A DNA stretch of 64,000 bases, taken from positions 1 through 64,000 of the forward strand of contig JAMCPX010000054.1 of the NCBI GenBank assembly GCA_023382265.1. The letters run 5' to 3'. Both the position numbers and the translations under genes were made by a program. The number at the start of each line of letters is the position of its first letter. Position 1 is the first letter of the stretch. The notes under the pieces were generated by a model. That model saw only the letters and a program-made list of their open reading frames with translations, did no database searches and had not been told where the DNA came from. The stretch comes from Deltaproteobacteria bacterium (lineage in GTDB: Bacteria > JAMCPX01). This document shows, one piece after another, positions 1-9,749 of the stretch.

Positions 1-65
1 ACCCCATAACCTGCCTCCTTTATCAAAGGCAGACTATAATATCCATCTCTGAAGCTGTATCTTTC

Positions 66-119
66 GGTTAGATTTTTACATGACAAGATGATACCCTCCA
101 TGGTTAGATTTTACATGAC
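66..119. repeat. Pair of near-identical 18-19 nt direct repeats
   Basis: GGTTAGATTTTTACATGAC (66-84) and GGTTAGATTTTACATGAC (102-119) differ only by one T in the T-run. On the minus strand each reads GTCATGTAAAA(A)TCTAACC. Closely spaced repeats of this size occur in the ends of some insertion sequences, for example IS21-like elements. No transposase lies within the window, so an IS remnant is only a guess. Confidence 0.45.
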
Positions 120-323
120 TCGATTCGCAGAATTCAAAAATACCTTATTTAGATGTATAATCCTTTTAAAACAGGAAATTTTCCATTACACTACACAAAC
201 CTTCTTATTCTCAAATATATTATTTTGATAAAAAAATGATGCACGATGTTATGAGTGCAACCAATTAATACAAACAGATATTATAATGGCTTTAATTTGA
301 AGTTGTTTCTTGACGGTATAAGA

Positions 324-344
324 GCTTATGTTCTAAACATAAGC
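324..344. terminator. Perfect 9-bp hairpin downstream of the GT-C gene
   Basis: GCTTATGTT, loop CTA, AACATAAGC form a perfect stem about 80 nt past the stop of the minus-strand gene at 426. There is no strong U-tract on the minus strand after the stem, so it may be an RNA-stabilising hairpin rather than a true intrinsic terminator. Confidence 0.35.
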
Positions 345-425
345 CTGCTTAAACCTATAAAGGTAAATAAAGCACGCGTTCTTTTTCAGTATCACTTTTA
401 TGCTCCCGGTTTGAAAATATAAACA

Positions 426-2081
426 CTAAGGAATTTTTTCATCTTCGTTTTCCGCATAAGTGCGTTTAAGCAATTTGTATGACCCGATATCCGAATCCCC
501 TATTTCTTTTACCGGTTGATAGTGTGTGAAGATATATTTCTCAAGCGTATTGAGGGAAAAAATCTTACCCTGTTCCTTCGATATACGCCGAAGTTCGGTG
601 TATGACCATTGGTAGGTAATAATGTATTTTGTCTTTGAAGCCTTCAGTTCCCCGATGATCTTATTCATAATAAATAATGGAGCACTCGCAACTGTTCCTA
701 AACTCGGCACTATATCATAGCTTGTAGGGTTTTGTATATCCATTGCAGTATAGAGAATCGGAGCAAAAGGATAGACGAATACTTTTCTATCGTTTTTAAT
801 GATTCTGTCTGTTTCCGTAATGAAATTCACCATAGTCTCCGCTCCGTATCTGTCAAATGTCCATAATCGCTCGTGATCAAGAGTGAAATGGTAACCCTTT
901 TCCTGTATCTTTTTGACAGAGAAAAACAACATCACAAACACAACTACCATACATGCGGATATAACCGCGTTGATCCCTCTCTTAAATAATTTATTATACA
1001 ATAACTCCCAGCTTTTTTTCTGCAGCATATCATCAAACAGGTATATCAGATACACCCCGAAAACCATTGAGAGTCCCATATTAATGTAGGTAGTCGTTGG
1101 AATAATCAGCATGATGCGATGACCGTTATTAAGAAAAAAGATGATGGAGCCCGCAAACAAAATATATTCTATGGATGTCCTGGCTTTTCTACGTATGAAC
1201 ATGAACACGCTCAATAACGCAGTTATAACCTGGAATAAACGAATGGGGTCGTCTACGACATATTTCGTTGACGCGAACGGAGACATTAAAAACATGTCTA
1301 TCCTTGGGTATGCGGACAGCAGGATGTATTCGTCCTGCAAAAATCCATAGACTGCTCTATTCACAATAAGGAACAGCAGCATGAATAAAAGCGGAATGCC
1401 GGCCCCAATCATAAACTTTATGATCATGCTCAATCGTACGTGTTTGGCCGATCTACCTTCAACAGCTTTACCCGCATTTTTAAAGAATTTCTCCGGTATC
1501 CATAGCAATAAGATTGTAAGTATAACAATCGTATAAACACCCGTAGACTGAAGGAATACGGTGGTGAGCCCTGCAAGAAATCCCGATACATAAAGGAATA
1601 TATCCTTTCCTGAGGAAAAGAATTTATTCAAAAATGCCAGTGTCAGAAGCAGGATAATTGCTGCTGTGATATAGTGGTTAAAAGTAAACCATTCGGTGAA
1701 CCCAAAAGTGAGAAACAGCAGGGGTGCTAAAATCGCATACCACCTTTTTATAACCAATCTGGAGAAATGGTACAGGAGTACATTGATCACGCAGCCCGTT
1801 ACAATTGTAATCTCGTTCGTTACAATAATGCCGGAACCAAAGATTTTGTATAAACCGGCGAGCAGATATGTATTACCCGGAAAAAATATATCAAAAAAGT
1901 CCCTGTATATCACCTGGCCGTGAAGAACCCTTAATGCGCTGATCATTGTACCCTCGTCATTTGAAGGGTTTGTAAGGAAAAAATAACGTGTGTAAAAAGA
2001 AAGGTATGCAAAACTTATAAGAGCAGCTATTATATAGGGTATTGTTGTATATACAGGTTCAAGCAGCTTTCTATTTTTCAT
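426..2081 (-). CDS. Polytopic membrane glycosyltransferase, GT39/ArnT-like (GT-C fold)
   Basis: The 551-residue protein has an N-terminal membrane segment, then a loop with Asn-Asp-Glu-Gly followed by Arg-Asp-Phe-Phe-Asp and Phe-Pro-Gly. This is the usual first periplasmic loop of GT-C enzymes that use lipid-linked sugars. About ten further hydrophobic segments follow, and a soluble C-terminal part of roughly 140 residues. The family transfers sugars from polyprenyl-phosphate donors to lipids or proteins on the outer face of the inner membrane. It lies 6 bp downstream of a B12-radical-SAM gene on the same strand, so the two are probably co-transcribed. Substrate unknown. Confidence 0.6.
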   Translation of the reverse strand: MKNRKLLEPVYTTIPYIIAALISFAYLSFYTRYFFLTNPSNDEGTMISALRVLHGQVIYRDFFDIFFPGNTYLLAGLYKIFGSGIIVTNEITIVTGCVINVLLYHFSRLVIKRWYAILAPLLFLTFGFTEWFTFNHYITAAIILLLTLAFLNKFFSSGKDIFLYVSGFLAGLTTVFLQSTGVYTIVILTILLLWIPEKFFKNAGKAVEGRSAKHVRLSMIIKFMIGAGIPLLFMLLFLIVNRAVYGFLQDEYILLSAYPRIDMFLMSPFASTKYVVDDPIRLFQVITALLSVFMFIRRKARTSIEYILFAGSIIFFLNNGHRIMLIIPTTTYINMGLSMVFGVYLIYLFDDMLQKKSWELLYNKLFKRGINAVISACMVVVFVMLFFSVKKIQEKGYHFTLDHERLWTFDRYGAETMVNFITETDRIIKNDRKVFVYPFAPILYTAMDIQNPTSYDIVPSLGTVASAPLFIMNKIIGELKASKTKYIITYQWSYTELRRISKEQGKIFSLNTLEKYIFTHYQPVKEIGDSDIGSYKLLKRTYAENEDEKIP

Positions 2082-2087
2082 TCTTGT

Positions 2088-3512
2088 TCAATCCACTGTA
2101 TGTGATTTTAACCCGCCAAAGATTTGATGTTTTAAAATATGCCATAAAAATACAAGTATAGTAATTGGTGTAATGCGTTTCATGGCATTGAGAAAATGTT
2201 TTGGAGTACTATAGAATCTTATGTAAGCGTACAATTGGTAGAGTTTTAATCGTTTGTAGCTAATATTTTCCAACTCAAGAATACCGCCGGTTTGTTTTCC
2301 ATACTTGCTCCAGTCTTTTGACAACAGCCTTAATCCCCCTTCATTATGCTCTGCCATTATCGCAACCTCTGTCCCAGGGTATGGAACAAGAGTAAAAAAA
2401 CTTGCATAATCAAGCGGCAGAGAGCATGCAAAATCTATCGTTTTTTTTATTGTATGTTTATCTTCATAAGACAGACCGAGTATGAAATTCGCATCAACCT
2501 CGAGTCCTACTTCTCTTGCAAGGTTAACGGCATTTAATGAATCTTTTCGTGTTATTCCTTTTGAGTTTTTTTTGAGGATCTCATCATCCCCTGATTCAAT
2601 ACCAAAAGTGACACTTCTCACGCCTGCGTTTTTCATATACATGAGTATCTCTCTATCAACGACATCGGTTCTTGTTTCACATATAAACTCAACTTCTTTG
2701 TTTATACCCTCTTTTATTATTGATTCACAGACCTCGATTACGAACGATTTCTTTATAGTAAAGGTATCATCACCTATCAGGATCTGCGATGGATGATATC
2801 TTTCTATGTCCATTTTGAGTTCTTCAATAATGTTTTTAACAGTTCTGAATCGTACCTTTCTCCCCATTGGTCCCGAACAAAAACTACAGTCATAAGAGCA
2901 TCCCCTTGTTGTAAACACCGGTAATGCAACACCCCTGTCATGAGAATACTGAGGCTTATAATTATCAAGCAGGAATAGATCATAGGCAGGAAAAGGGATG
3001 TCATCAAGATGTTCAATTAATGGTCTTGATTTACCGGATTTTATATTACCGTTTTCTCTATAATATAGTCCCCTATCATCCAATTTCTCTTTTCCGGAAA
3101 GATACGATATCAATTTGTAAAAAGTTTCTTCTCCTTCACCTTCAACTAGATAATCAAATGCTTTGAATTCTTTTAATGTTCCCTCCGGTAAGGCACTTGC
3201 ATGGGCACCGCCAATAACTGCAACGATATTGTTATCTATGGATTTGCTTAAATCGGCAATATAGTTTGCATCGACTATCTGAATTGTAGATGCGGATATG
3301 CCGATAATATCAGGTTTTTTTTCCATTATTACTTTTTGTAAATCGGATGTTTTAAATTCGCCGACACTCGCATCATAAATACTGACATTTATACCTCTAT
3401 GTCTAATGTACGAAGCTATGTATGCAATGCCTGTATTCATACTGAGTTGTTTTTGCCCTATTTCGCCAAACTTGCTAAAGTATCGGGGCGGCTGAATTAA
3501 AAGTACCTTCAT
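2088..3512 (-). CDS. B12-binding-domain radical SAM protein
   Basis: The 474-residue protein has an N-terminal Rossmann-like cobalamin-binding region (about 1-140, beginning MKVLLIQPPR) and a radical-SAM core. The 4Fe-4S cysteines are C205, C209 and C212 (CSYDCSFC). Homologues carry out methylations or rearrangements on lipids, hopanoids, sugars and peptides; here no product can be assigned. It precedes the GT-C glycosyltransferase on the same strand with only a few bases between them, which suggests modification of a lipid or envelope glycan. The clear N-terminal start and full length argue that the gene is intact. Confidence 0.8.
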   Translation of the reverse strand: MKVLLIQPPRYFSKFGEIGQKQLSMNTGIAYIASYIRHRGINVSIYDASVGEFKTSDLQKVIMEKKPDIIGISASTIQIVDANYIADLSKSIDNNIVAVIGGAHASALPEGTLKEFKAFDYLVEGEGEETFYKLISYLSGKEKLDDRGLYYRENGNIKSGKSRPLIEHLDDIPFPAYDLFLLDNYKPQYSHDRGVALPVFTTRGCSYDCSFCSGPMGRKVRFRTVKNIIEELKMDIERYHPSQILIGDDTFTIKKSFVIEVCESIIKEGINKEVEFICETRTDVVDREILMYMKNAGVRSVTFGIESGDDEILKKNSKGITRKDSLNAVNLAREVGLEVDANFILGLSYEDKHTIKKTIDFACSLPLDYASFFTLVPYPGTEVAIMAEHNEGGLRLLSKDWSKYGKQTGGILELENISYKRLKLYQLYAYIRFYSTPKHFLNAMKRITPITILVFLWHILKHQIFGGLKSHTVD

Positions 3513-3654
3513 AATGTTAATTTATCTCTTATGAGTGAAACATTAGCACAATAGTAAGTATGTAAACAAGAATAAAATACCCCTCATTGTATTTTTCAAT
3601 AAGTGCAATTTTTGTGTAACAAAAGATATTATTGTGGTAATATTCTTCTGATAA

Positions 3655-4470
3655 ATGTTTAGGGTTATAAACCAAATGCCATACATAAACATAGATAACA
3701 AAAAAATATATTATGAGATCAATGGAAATGGCAGTACAGTACTGTTATTTTTACATTGCTGGACATGTAATCACACCTTCTGGCAGGAACAGGTAAATAC
3801 ATTATCAAAGATGTATAAATGCATAACAATTGATTTCCCCGGGCATGGTTTATCAGAGGATGCAGGGAATTATACAATTGATGAGTTTTGTAGATATGTT
3901 TATGTGGTAACAAGAAAACTTCGTATCAGGAAATTCATTATTATAGGGCATAGTCTTGGAGGCATGGTGGCTTTAAAATTGGCATTGGACTATTCTGATT
4001 TATTAGCCGGCATGATCTTAATAGATACATCGGCAAAACTAAAAAGGCATCTTTTGCAGAACGTTTCTTCCATGTTGGGCATTGCCGGCGGCAAATTAGT
4101 TTTTCCTGCAATCAAAAGAGCAGTTATTGACTTCAGCGCTGTTCATCCTCTTACCGGATGGAAAACGAGAAAAAAGATTAAAGACGACATAATTAAGGTT
4201 CCGAATAATATAACTGTAAAAACCTTAAAAAGTATCAGATCGTTTGATGTGATTGATACACTCGGGCGTATAACAGTCCCTGTCCTGATAATGGTTGGCA
4301 GCATGGACATATTCACGGACATCCGTCACGCGCTTACACTTTATGTGAGAATACCACATTCCAGCCTGAGGCTCATAGGAGGAGCAGGGCATATGTCTAT
4401 GCTTGAACAACCGGGAAAAGTCAATGCGTATATAAAAGAGTTTATTTCAACATTACTCCATAAGACTTGA
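3655..4470 (+). CDS. Alpha/beta-hydrolase fold protein
   Basis: The 271-residue protein has the nucleophile elbow GHSLGG (Ser100), a likely catalytic His near residue 246 in GGAGHMSM, and an Asp near 218 in GSMD. The usual oxyanion HG-x motif reads LHCW. There is no signal peptide, so it should be cytoplasmic. An alternative start at 3676 (MPYINID) fits the family N-terminus better and removes seven residues. It is followed 89 bp downstream by a TonB-dependent receptor and TonB, so it may hydrolyse an ester imported by that system. That link is inference from position only. Confidence 0.75.
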   Translation: MFRVINQMPYINIDNKKIYYEINGNGSTVLLFLHCWTCNHTFWQEQVNTLSKMYKCITIDFPGHGLSEDAGNYTIDEFCRYVYVVTRKLRIRKFIIIGHSLGGMVALKLALDYSDLLAGMILIDTSAKLKRHLLQNVSSMLGIAGGKLVFPAIKRAVIDFSAVHPLTGWKTRKKIKDDIIKVPNNITVKTLKSIRSFDVIDTLGRITVPVLIMVGSMDIFTDIRHALTLYVRIPHSSLRLIGGAGHMSMLEQPGKVNAYIKEFISTLLHKT

Positions 4471-4559
4471 ATATTTAAAGGATAAGGCTTAATTATGGAG
4501 TTTTATAGGAATACGGATGTATTTGGGAATACATATAATAACGTGAATGGAGCAAAACA

Positions 4560-6974
4560 ATGCGCCGTATATTATGCCATATAACTAAAAAAGGAATCAA
4601 TGGATTGAATAGTTTTATCTTTGGTGAAGTGAGATACCATTCTATTGTATTATCCGGTTTCATTATGTTGTTTTCATGTTTATACGTTTCCAATACAATG
4701 GCTGCATCCATATCTGGCACGGTTAAAGATGCAGTTACAGGTAAACCCATTTACTCCGCCCACATATATACTAAAGCCGGAAAGGTAATCGAAAAAGAGA
4801 CATTGTCCGGGAAAGACGGCAGTTTCTTAATAGACAATATTAAACCAGGCAAATACACATTAAACATAGAACATAACGGATATGAATCTGTTAATAAGCG
4901 TATTCTGTTAAATGATAAGGTACATCTGAATTTTAATGTTGAACTTATAAATATATCTGTAATAACGGGGAAAGAATTTCTCGTAACCTCAAGCAGAATC
5001 ATGCAGAAACACATGAATAAGGTAGAACTTGAAAAGCCGTCAACCGAGTATGTGGTAGGCGGACGGGAGGCAAAAAGGATAGCAGGAAATATTGAAAATC
5101 CTGTTCAGGCTATTGTAACACTGCCGGGGGTATCCGATGCCGGAGAACTATCATCATACATGTACGTTCTTGGCGGAGGTGCTGATGAGAATAGCTACTA
5201 CCTTGACGGTATACCTCTGTTTGATCCAACACACCTGGGCGGCACAACAAGCATATACAATGATGACATGGTTGATGTAATGCAATTTTATCCCGGCGGT
5301 TATCCGGCTACTTACGGCAATGCTTTAAGGGGCATCTTAAATGTTGATTACATCAATGGTAATATGGATAAGTACACCGGCAAAGCCAACTTCAGTTTGA
5401 TTGATGCATCAGTGCTGGCGCAGGGACCGCTCGATAAAGGCAAGGCTTCTTTTATTATTGCTGCAAGAAGAACATACTATGACTTACTTATAAATGCGCT
5501 CGATCTCGCAAATAATACCGTTATACCAAGTTTTTATGATGTTCAGGCAAAACTTTCTTACATACCGGATGATAAGCTAAAAATATTCATGGATTATATT
5601 CTGTCGGGAGATAATGTCTCCGGATATCTGAAACGATCCAGTCAATATAATCAACCTGCTTACGGGGACGTATACTGGCTGCATAGACAGAACATTCTCG
5701 GTGCAGGGTTGATTTACACACCTTCTAAACTGTTAAAGTATGAACAGCTCCTGTATGGTGCAGCAGATGAGAATAATGCATCTCTAATAGGCTCAAGCTC
5801 TAATATCGCAAATACCTTGATACAGCAGCTAGGTGCAAAAGGTACACTGAGTTTATACCCATCTTCATGGGATAAACTATTTTTGGGTTATGAAGCCGAA
5901 TATGCTCCTGTTAACGCATCGGTATCTATACTTAGCGCACTTATTGTAGGTTCTGCTCAGAATCAGACAACGAATTATTCTACAAGAAACCATGGCCAGT
6001 ACAACAATACACTGAGCGATATCTTTAAGATCTACAGCGGATTTATAGGTAACAGGTTTACAATAGCAAAAAGATTTATTATAACCCCCTCGCTGCGTTA
6101 CGATTATTTTATATTAAATAAAGAAGCGACGTATAGCCCGAGTCTTGAGCTTGGCTATAAAATAAGCAAACACCAGACAATAAAGTTTGTTACGGGATTG
6201 TATCATCAACTGCCACTTACAGAGGTTGCTGAAACAGGGAATTATAGCCTTTCATCATCTGAATCAAGGCACTTTATCCTCACCTATGAGATCTACAAAG
6301 GAAGTTATTACGGCAGGGTAGATGCGTTTTATATGCTTGATAATAATCTCATCTATACATACATCAATCCTGCAAACATAAAGTTCGTTAATCCGTGTGA
6401 GCCTGTTGTTACTATCAGTTCAGCAAACTCATCAAAAAGGATGACTTACGGAGCCGACGTAATGCTTCAGAGGTATGTTACGGGTAAATGGGATGGGTGG
6501 ATAAGCTATACGTATATGTTTACAAAACAGCAGGATACATCAAATGGACCGTGGTATTTCCCACAGCAGGACCAAAGGCATACAATAAACGTGGTTGCCG
6601 ACTTCAGGCCTTTCACAAGCTGGGAGTTTTCATGGAGATGGAGCATACATTCGGGCAATCCTTATACGCCGATTACAGGCTCTACAATTGTACCAAATCC
6701 ACTCGGCTCATGTCCAGATCAGCCAAAGACAATTGTAATGCCTTTGCAGGGTTATCCCGATTCAGAGAGATTTCCGTTCTATAACCGCCTTGATTTTACC
6801 GCTTCAAAAACATTTAATTTTAGCTATTCAAGTTTAAAGGTATACATAAGCGTAATAAATTTACTTGATTACTCGAATGTTGTTGGATATTTTTACAATT
6901 CTAATTATACACAAAAAGAGACCATTTATTCATTGCCCATTATACCCTATTTTGGTATCGAATACGATTTCTAA
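4560..6974 (+). CDS. TonB-dependent outer-membrane receptor with carboxypeptidase-regulatory-like N-domain
   Basis: The 804-residue protein begins with an unusually long N-region and a hydrophobic signal segment (about 28-49, ending in AA). A CarboxypepD_reg-like beta-sandwich follows (about 50-130, ISGTVKDAVTGKPI). Next come a plug domain (about 145-260, with DENSYYLDGIPLFDP and GGYPATYGNALRG) and a beta-barrel. The C-terminus is IEYDF, ending in the aromatic residue typical of barrels. A GGAG ribosome site supports the start at 4560; a GTG at codon 24 (4629) would give a more normal signal-peptide length. The stop overlaps the start of the TonB gene, so the pair is translationally coupled. 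Ligand unknown. Confidence 0.85.
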   Translation: MRRILCHITKKGINGLNSFIFGEVRYHSIVLSGFIMLFSCLYVSNTMAASISGTVKDAVTGKPIYSAHIYTKAGKVIEKETLSGKDGSFLIDNIKPGKYTLNIEHNGYESVNKRILLNDKVHLNFNVELINISVITGKEFLVTSSRIMQKHMNKVELEKPSTEYVVGGREAKRIAGNIENPVQAIVTLPGVSDAGELSSYMYVLGGGADENSYYLDGIPLFDPTHLGGTTSIYNDDMVDVMQFYPGGYPATYGNALRGILNVDYINGNMDKYTGKANFSLIDASVLAQGPLDKGKASFIIAARRTYYDLLINALDLANNTVIPSFYDVQAKLSYIPDDKLKIFMDYILSGDNVSGYLKRSSQYNQPAYGDVYWLHRQNILGAGLIYTPSKLLKYEQLLYGAADENNASLIGSSSNIANTLIQQLGAKGTLSLYPSSWDKLFLGYEAEYAPVNASVSILSALIVGSAQNQTTNYSTRNHGQYNNTLSDIFKIYSGFIGNRFTIAKRFIITPSLRYDYFILNKEATYSPSLELGYKISKHQTIKFVTGLYHQLPLTEVAETGNYSLSSSESRHFILTYEIYKGSYYGRVDAFYMLDNNLIYTYINPANIKFVNPCEPVVTISSANSSKRMTYGADVMLQRYVTGKWDGWISYTYMFTKQQDTSNGPWYFPQQDQRHTINVVADFRPFTSWEFSWRWSIHSGNPYTPITGSTIVPNPLGSCPDQPKTIVMPLQGYPDSERFPFYNRLDFTASKTFNFSYSSLKVYISVINLLDYSNVVGYFYNSNYTQKETIYSLPIIPYFGIEYDF

Positions 6975-7675
6975 TGCGCAGCAGCTATTTTGATAAAAGA
7001 TTTAAGTATTTTATCTTAATGTCCATTGCATTACATTGTAGTTTCTTAGTCTTTATTTACCTTTACAGCTCTCCAGCTTATTCGCACTCTGAATCAACTA
7101 TAACATTAAATCTTAATATGCTAAGCAGCGGAGGTGGAGCGGCAAGGGTAGAAGAGCATAACAGCAGAGTAAAAACCCTATCTGCCGTAAAGAAAATACG
7201 GCATACGATGACATTACCTGAAAAAAATAAATCAAATTCAATAAAACAAAAAAACGCGGTGCATAAAATGACCGGTACTACCTTATCCAATACAATGGGA
7301 GGGATTACAGAAAACAACAACGGCGTACAGCGTAGCAGCGGTAATGGGAGTGGAACTGGAACGGGTCATGGCATGGGTTCCGGCTACGGTATTGCGTCGA
7401 CAAATGCACTTGATCATACCCCATCACTCGTTCAGTTTAAAAACCCCGAATACCCTATCGAAGCAAGAAAAGAGGGGATACAGGGCGTTGTAGTTCTGAA
7501 GGTACTTATAGAACCTGATGGAAAAATAAAAGATGTGAGAATTATCCAATCAATTCCTCAACTTGATCGGGCTGCTATAGATGCAGTTAGAGCATGGATA
7601 TTTACGGCAATTACATCACACGGCAATCCCGTTTATGTCTGGATGATAATACCAATCAGATTCCGGTTAAAGTAG
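6974..7675 (+). CDS. tonB: TonB family energy-transducing protein
   Basis: The 233-residue protein has one N-terminal membrane anchor (about 11-32), a low-complexity Lys/Ser/Gly-rich periplasmic linker including a Gly-rich stretch near 120-135, and a C-terminal TonB domain. The domain carries FKNPEYPIEARKEGIQGVVV and ends RFRLK. Its ATG overlaps the TAA of the receptor gene, so it is probably the dedicated partner of that receptor. No ExbB or ExbD gene is in the window, so the proton-driven motor must be encoded elsewhere. The linker is not strongly Pro-rich, unlike enterobacterial TonB. Confidence 0.85.
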   Translation: MRSSYFDKRFKYFILMSIALHCSFLVFIYLYSSPAYSHSESTITLNLNMLSSGGGAARVEEHNSRVKTLSAVKKIRHTMTLPEKNKSNSIKQKNAVHKMTGTTLSNTMGGITENNNGVQRSSGNGSGTGTGHGMGSGYGIASTNALDHTPSLVQFKNPEYPIEARKEGIQGVVVLKVLIEPDGKIKDVRIIQSIPQLDRAAIDAVRAWIFTAITSHGNPVYVWMIIPIRFRLK

Positions 7676-7725
7676 TAGTATAAAACCTTATATTCATTTT
7701 ACAGATTTACTTCGTTATGTATAGT

Positions 7726-8496
7726 TCAGCGGCTTTTTGTGTGAGACGGGGTAATCATATTTATTTGAGGGATCATACCCTCCAGATAACTTGATATTGT
7801 TGTAAACTTATCTGATATGAGTAATATACCAATGAGCACAAGAAACACGCCGGAAGCTACTGTTACTGCTTTTATGTATTTTCGGAATTTTTTAAAATAA
7901 ACGAGAAAGCTGTTTATTGCAAGTGAAGATAAAAAGAAAGGTATTCCAAGTCCAAGTGAGTACGCTGTTAATAATATTATACCTGCGTATACGGTTTTCA
8001 TATTCATAGCCATATAAAGAATAGCACCGAGTATGGGTCCTATGCATGGTGTCCAGCCTGCGCCGAATGTAATGCCTACGAGGAGTGTCCCGATATAACC
8101 TGCCGGTTTGTTTTTCAGCTGTATCGTTTTTTGTTTTTCGAGGAACTTTAGATTTACTAAACCGGTAATATGTATACCAAATATAATCACGATAATGCCG
8201 CCTATAATCCTTATTAATGTCTTATAACTGTTCATGAGATTACTTATAGCTGTTGCAGAAGCGCCAAGTGCCACAAAAACCATCGTGAAGCCAATAATAA
8301 ATATTATTGAATGAAGAATGGTTAATTTTCTGACCTGAGCTTTACTTTCTTCTTCCGAAAAATCCTCAAAAGATAAACCCGTTATGTATGTTATATAAGA
8401 CGGAATCAAGGGTAATACGCATGGCGAGACAAATGAGAATATGCCGGCAACAAAGGCTATAAATATTGAAATATTTGTGGATGCAGCTCCAAACAT
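7726..8496 (-). CDS. ccdA: CcdA/DsbD-type thiol-disulfide transmembrane protein
   Basis: The 256-residue protein has six hydrophobic segments and the two family motifs with conserved Cys: FVSPCVLPLIPSY near the N-terminus and WTPCIGPILGA near 150. CcdA carries electrons from cytoplasmic thioredoxin across the inner membrane to periplasmic thioredoxin-like proteins, for cytochrome c maturation or disulfide reduction. It is the last gene of a three-gene minus-strand operon whose first two genes encode membrane-tethered TlpA/ResA-like thioredoxins. They start 1-2 bp apart. The multiheme cytochrome at 39.75 kb would need such a pathway. Confidence 0.9.
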   Translation of the reverse strand: MFGAASTNISIFIAFVAGIFSFVSPCVLPLIPSYITYITGLSFEDFSEEESKAQVRKLTILHSIIFIIGFTMVFVALGASATAISNLMNSYKTLIRIIGGIIVIIFGIHITGLVNLKFLEKQKTIQLKNKPAGYIGTLLVGITFGAGWTPCIGPILGAILYMAMNMKTVYAGIILLTAYSLGLGIPFFLSSLAINSFLVYFKKFRKYIKAVTVASGVFLVLIGILLISDKFTTISSYLEGMIPQINMITPSHTKSR

Positions 8497-8497
8497 T

Positions 8498-9088
8498 TCA
8501 ACGTTCTGATATTAGTTTCTTAAAATCATCCACATATCCCTGCTCGTCCCATGCCCTTGCACCACTTACTATGGCATATATTGTACCATCTTTTTTGATA
8601 ATCAGCGTAGTTGGAAGTGCATTAATCCTATACATACTCGAGACTGTATTATTATCGACGAGTACAGTAAAGGTTAGCCCCATGTCCTGGGCAAATTGCT
8701 TTATACTCTGTATATTTGTTTCATCTACATTTACAGCAAGAACAACGAAAGGCAGGCCTTTAAGTTTCTGTGATAATCTTTCTATGGATGGTAATTCCAT
8801 TCTGCATGGGGGACACCATGTTGCCCAGAAATTAAGAAATACAACCTTACCCCTATAATCGGATAATTTGATAATATTATTATTTATGCTTGGCAGTGAA
8901 AAATCAGGCGCCTTTTCATTCTGTTCGGGACCAACGCTGGTTAAAGGGTTTTGAATATCATTAGATTGTTTTGAATTGGAAATTCTTGAACCGATGTAAC
9001 CTACAACACTAACAATAAGCATTATGCCGATTATTGTTCCAATTATTATCAAACCGCTTTTCCCGAGTGTTTTTTCTTTTTTGCTCAT
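8498..9088 (-). CDS. TlpA/ResA-family membrane-anchored thioredoxin (CPPC)
   Basis: The 196-residue protein has an N-terminal membrane anchor (about 12-33) and a periplasmic thioredoxin fold with active site WCPPC (Cys92 and Cys95) and the cis-Pro loop INALPTTL. These are hallmarks of TlpA/ResA/CcmG proteins that reduce apocytochrome c or other periplasmic disulfides. It lies between a second TlpA-like gene (2 bp upstream) and CcdA (1 bp downstream), so all three are one operon and CcdA is the likely electron donor. Confidence 0.88.
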   Translation of the reverse strand: MSKKEKTLGKSGLIIIGTIIGIMLIVSVVGYIGSRISNSKQSNDIQNPLTSVGPEQNEKAPDFSLPSINNNIIKLSDYRGKVVFLNFWATWCPPCRMELPSIERLSQKLKGLPFVVLAVNVDETNIQSIKQFAQDMGLTFTVLVDNNTVSSMYRINALPTTLIIKKDGTIYAIVSGARAWDEQGYVDDFKKLISER

Positions 9089-9090
9089 AC

Positions 9091-9645
9091 CTATTCCTTT
9101 ATAATTGTTTTAAGGTAATTTATGACATCATAAGATGTCCAGTCCAACGGACCGATTACGTGTTTTAATAGCTTGTAATCGGATGTAAGAATAAATGTTT
9201 CCGGAACCCCTGTTAATCCATAGGATGCTGCCACTGTCTCGTCGGGATCAAAAAGTACAGGGAATGTTATTGAATATTTTTTTACAAATGATTCAGCATT
9301 AGCTGCATTATTGTCAATCGATATGGAAACCACAGTAACCCCTTCATTTTTCAGCTTATTATACATTGCCTCAAGGGATGGAGCTTCTTCATTACAGGGG
9401 CCGCACCAGCTTGCCCAGAAATTAATAAGTATCACTTTACCTTTATAATATTTAAGTGTTCTCTTATTCCCGTTTATACTCTGTAATTCGAAATAAGGGA
9501 CTTCACTACCTTCTACAATTTGGGCTGTTTTATTGGCTTTAGATTCATCCTGAGATGAATTAATAGCCCTTGGAAAGATGCTGTAGAGAAAAAACCCTAT
9601 CAACCCAATCACTATGATCAATGTTAAAATGTGTTTTGGTTTCAT
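9091..9645 (-). CDS. TlpA/ResA-family membrane-anchored thioredoxin (CGPC)
   Basis: The 184-residue protein has a membrane anchor (about 7-25) and a thioredoxin domain with active site WCGPC (Cys81 and Cys84) and cis-Pro motif LTGVPETF. It is first in the operon with a second TlpA and CcdA. The different dipeptide between the cysteines (GP rather than PP) suggests a different redox potential, so the two may be a relay or have different clients. A promoter candidate lies upstream at 9680-9707. Confidence 0.88.
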   Translation of the reverse strand: MKPKHILTLIIVIGLIGFFLYSIFPRAINSSQDESKANKTAQIVEGSEVPYFELQSINGNKRTLKYYKGKVILINFWASWCGPCNEEAPSLEAMYNKLKNEGVTVVSISIDNNAANAESFVKKYSITFPVLFDPDETVAASYGLTGVPETFILTSDYKLLKHVIGPLDWTSYDVINYLKTIIKE

Positions 9646-9679
9646 GTCTTTATTTTAAAACCTCTATTTTATTATAAAG

Positions 9680-9707
9680 AATATAATAATATGATCTCAA
9701 AAGTCAA
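9680..9707 (-). promoter_or_regulatory. Sigma70-type promoter candidate for the tlpA-tlpA-ccdA operon
   Basis: On the minus strand TTGACT (9707-9702) is followed after 16 bp by TATATT (9685-9680), about 35-60 nt upstream of the ATG at 9645. The call rests on match to consensus only. Confidence 0.5.
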
Positions 9708-9749
9708 AACATATACAAATAATTTTTTACCATTATACGTACATTCATA

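Larger units (their letters stand above)
1..425. other. Intergenic region at window start
   Basis: No convincing gene is visible on either strand. The stretch holds the direct-repeat pair at 66-119 and the hairpin at 324-344. It also has a small 6-bp stem near 10-36 (CTGCCT pairing with AGGCAG). The rest is AT-rich spacer downstream of the minus-strand gene that ends at 426. Confidence 0.6.
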
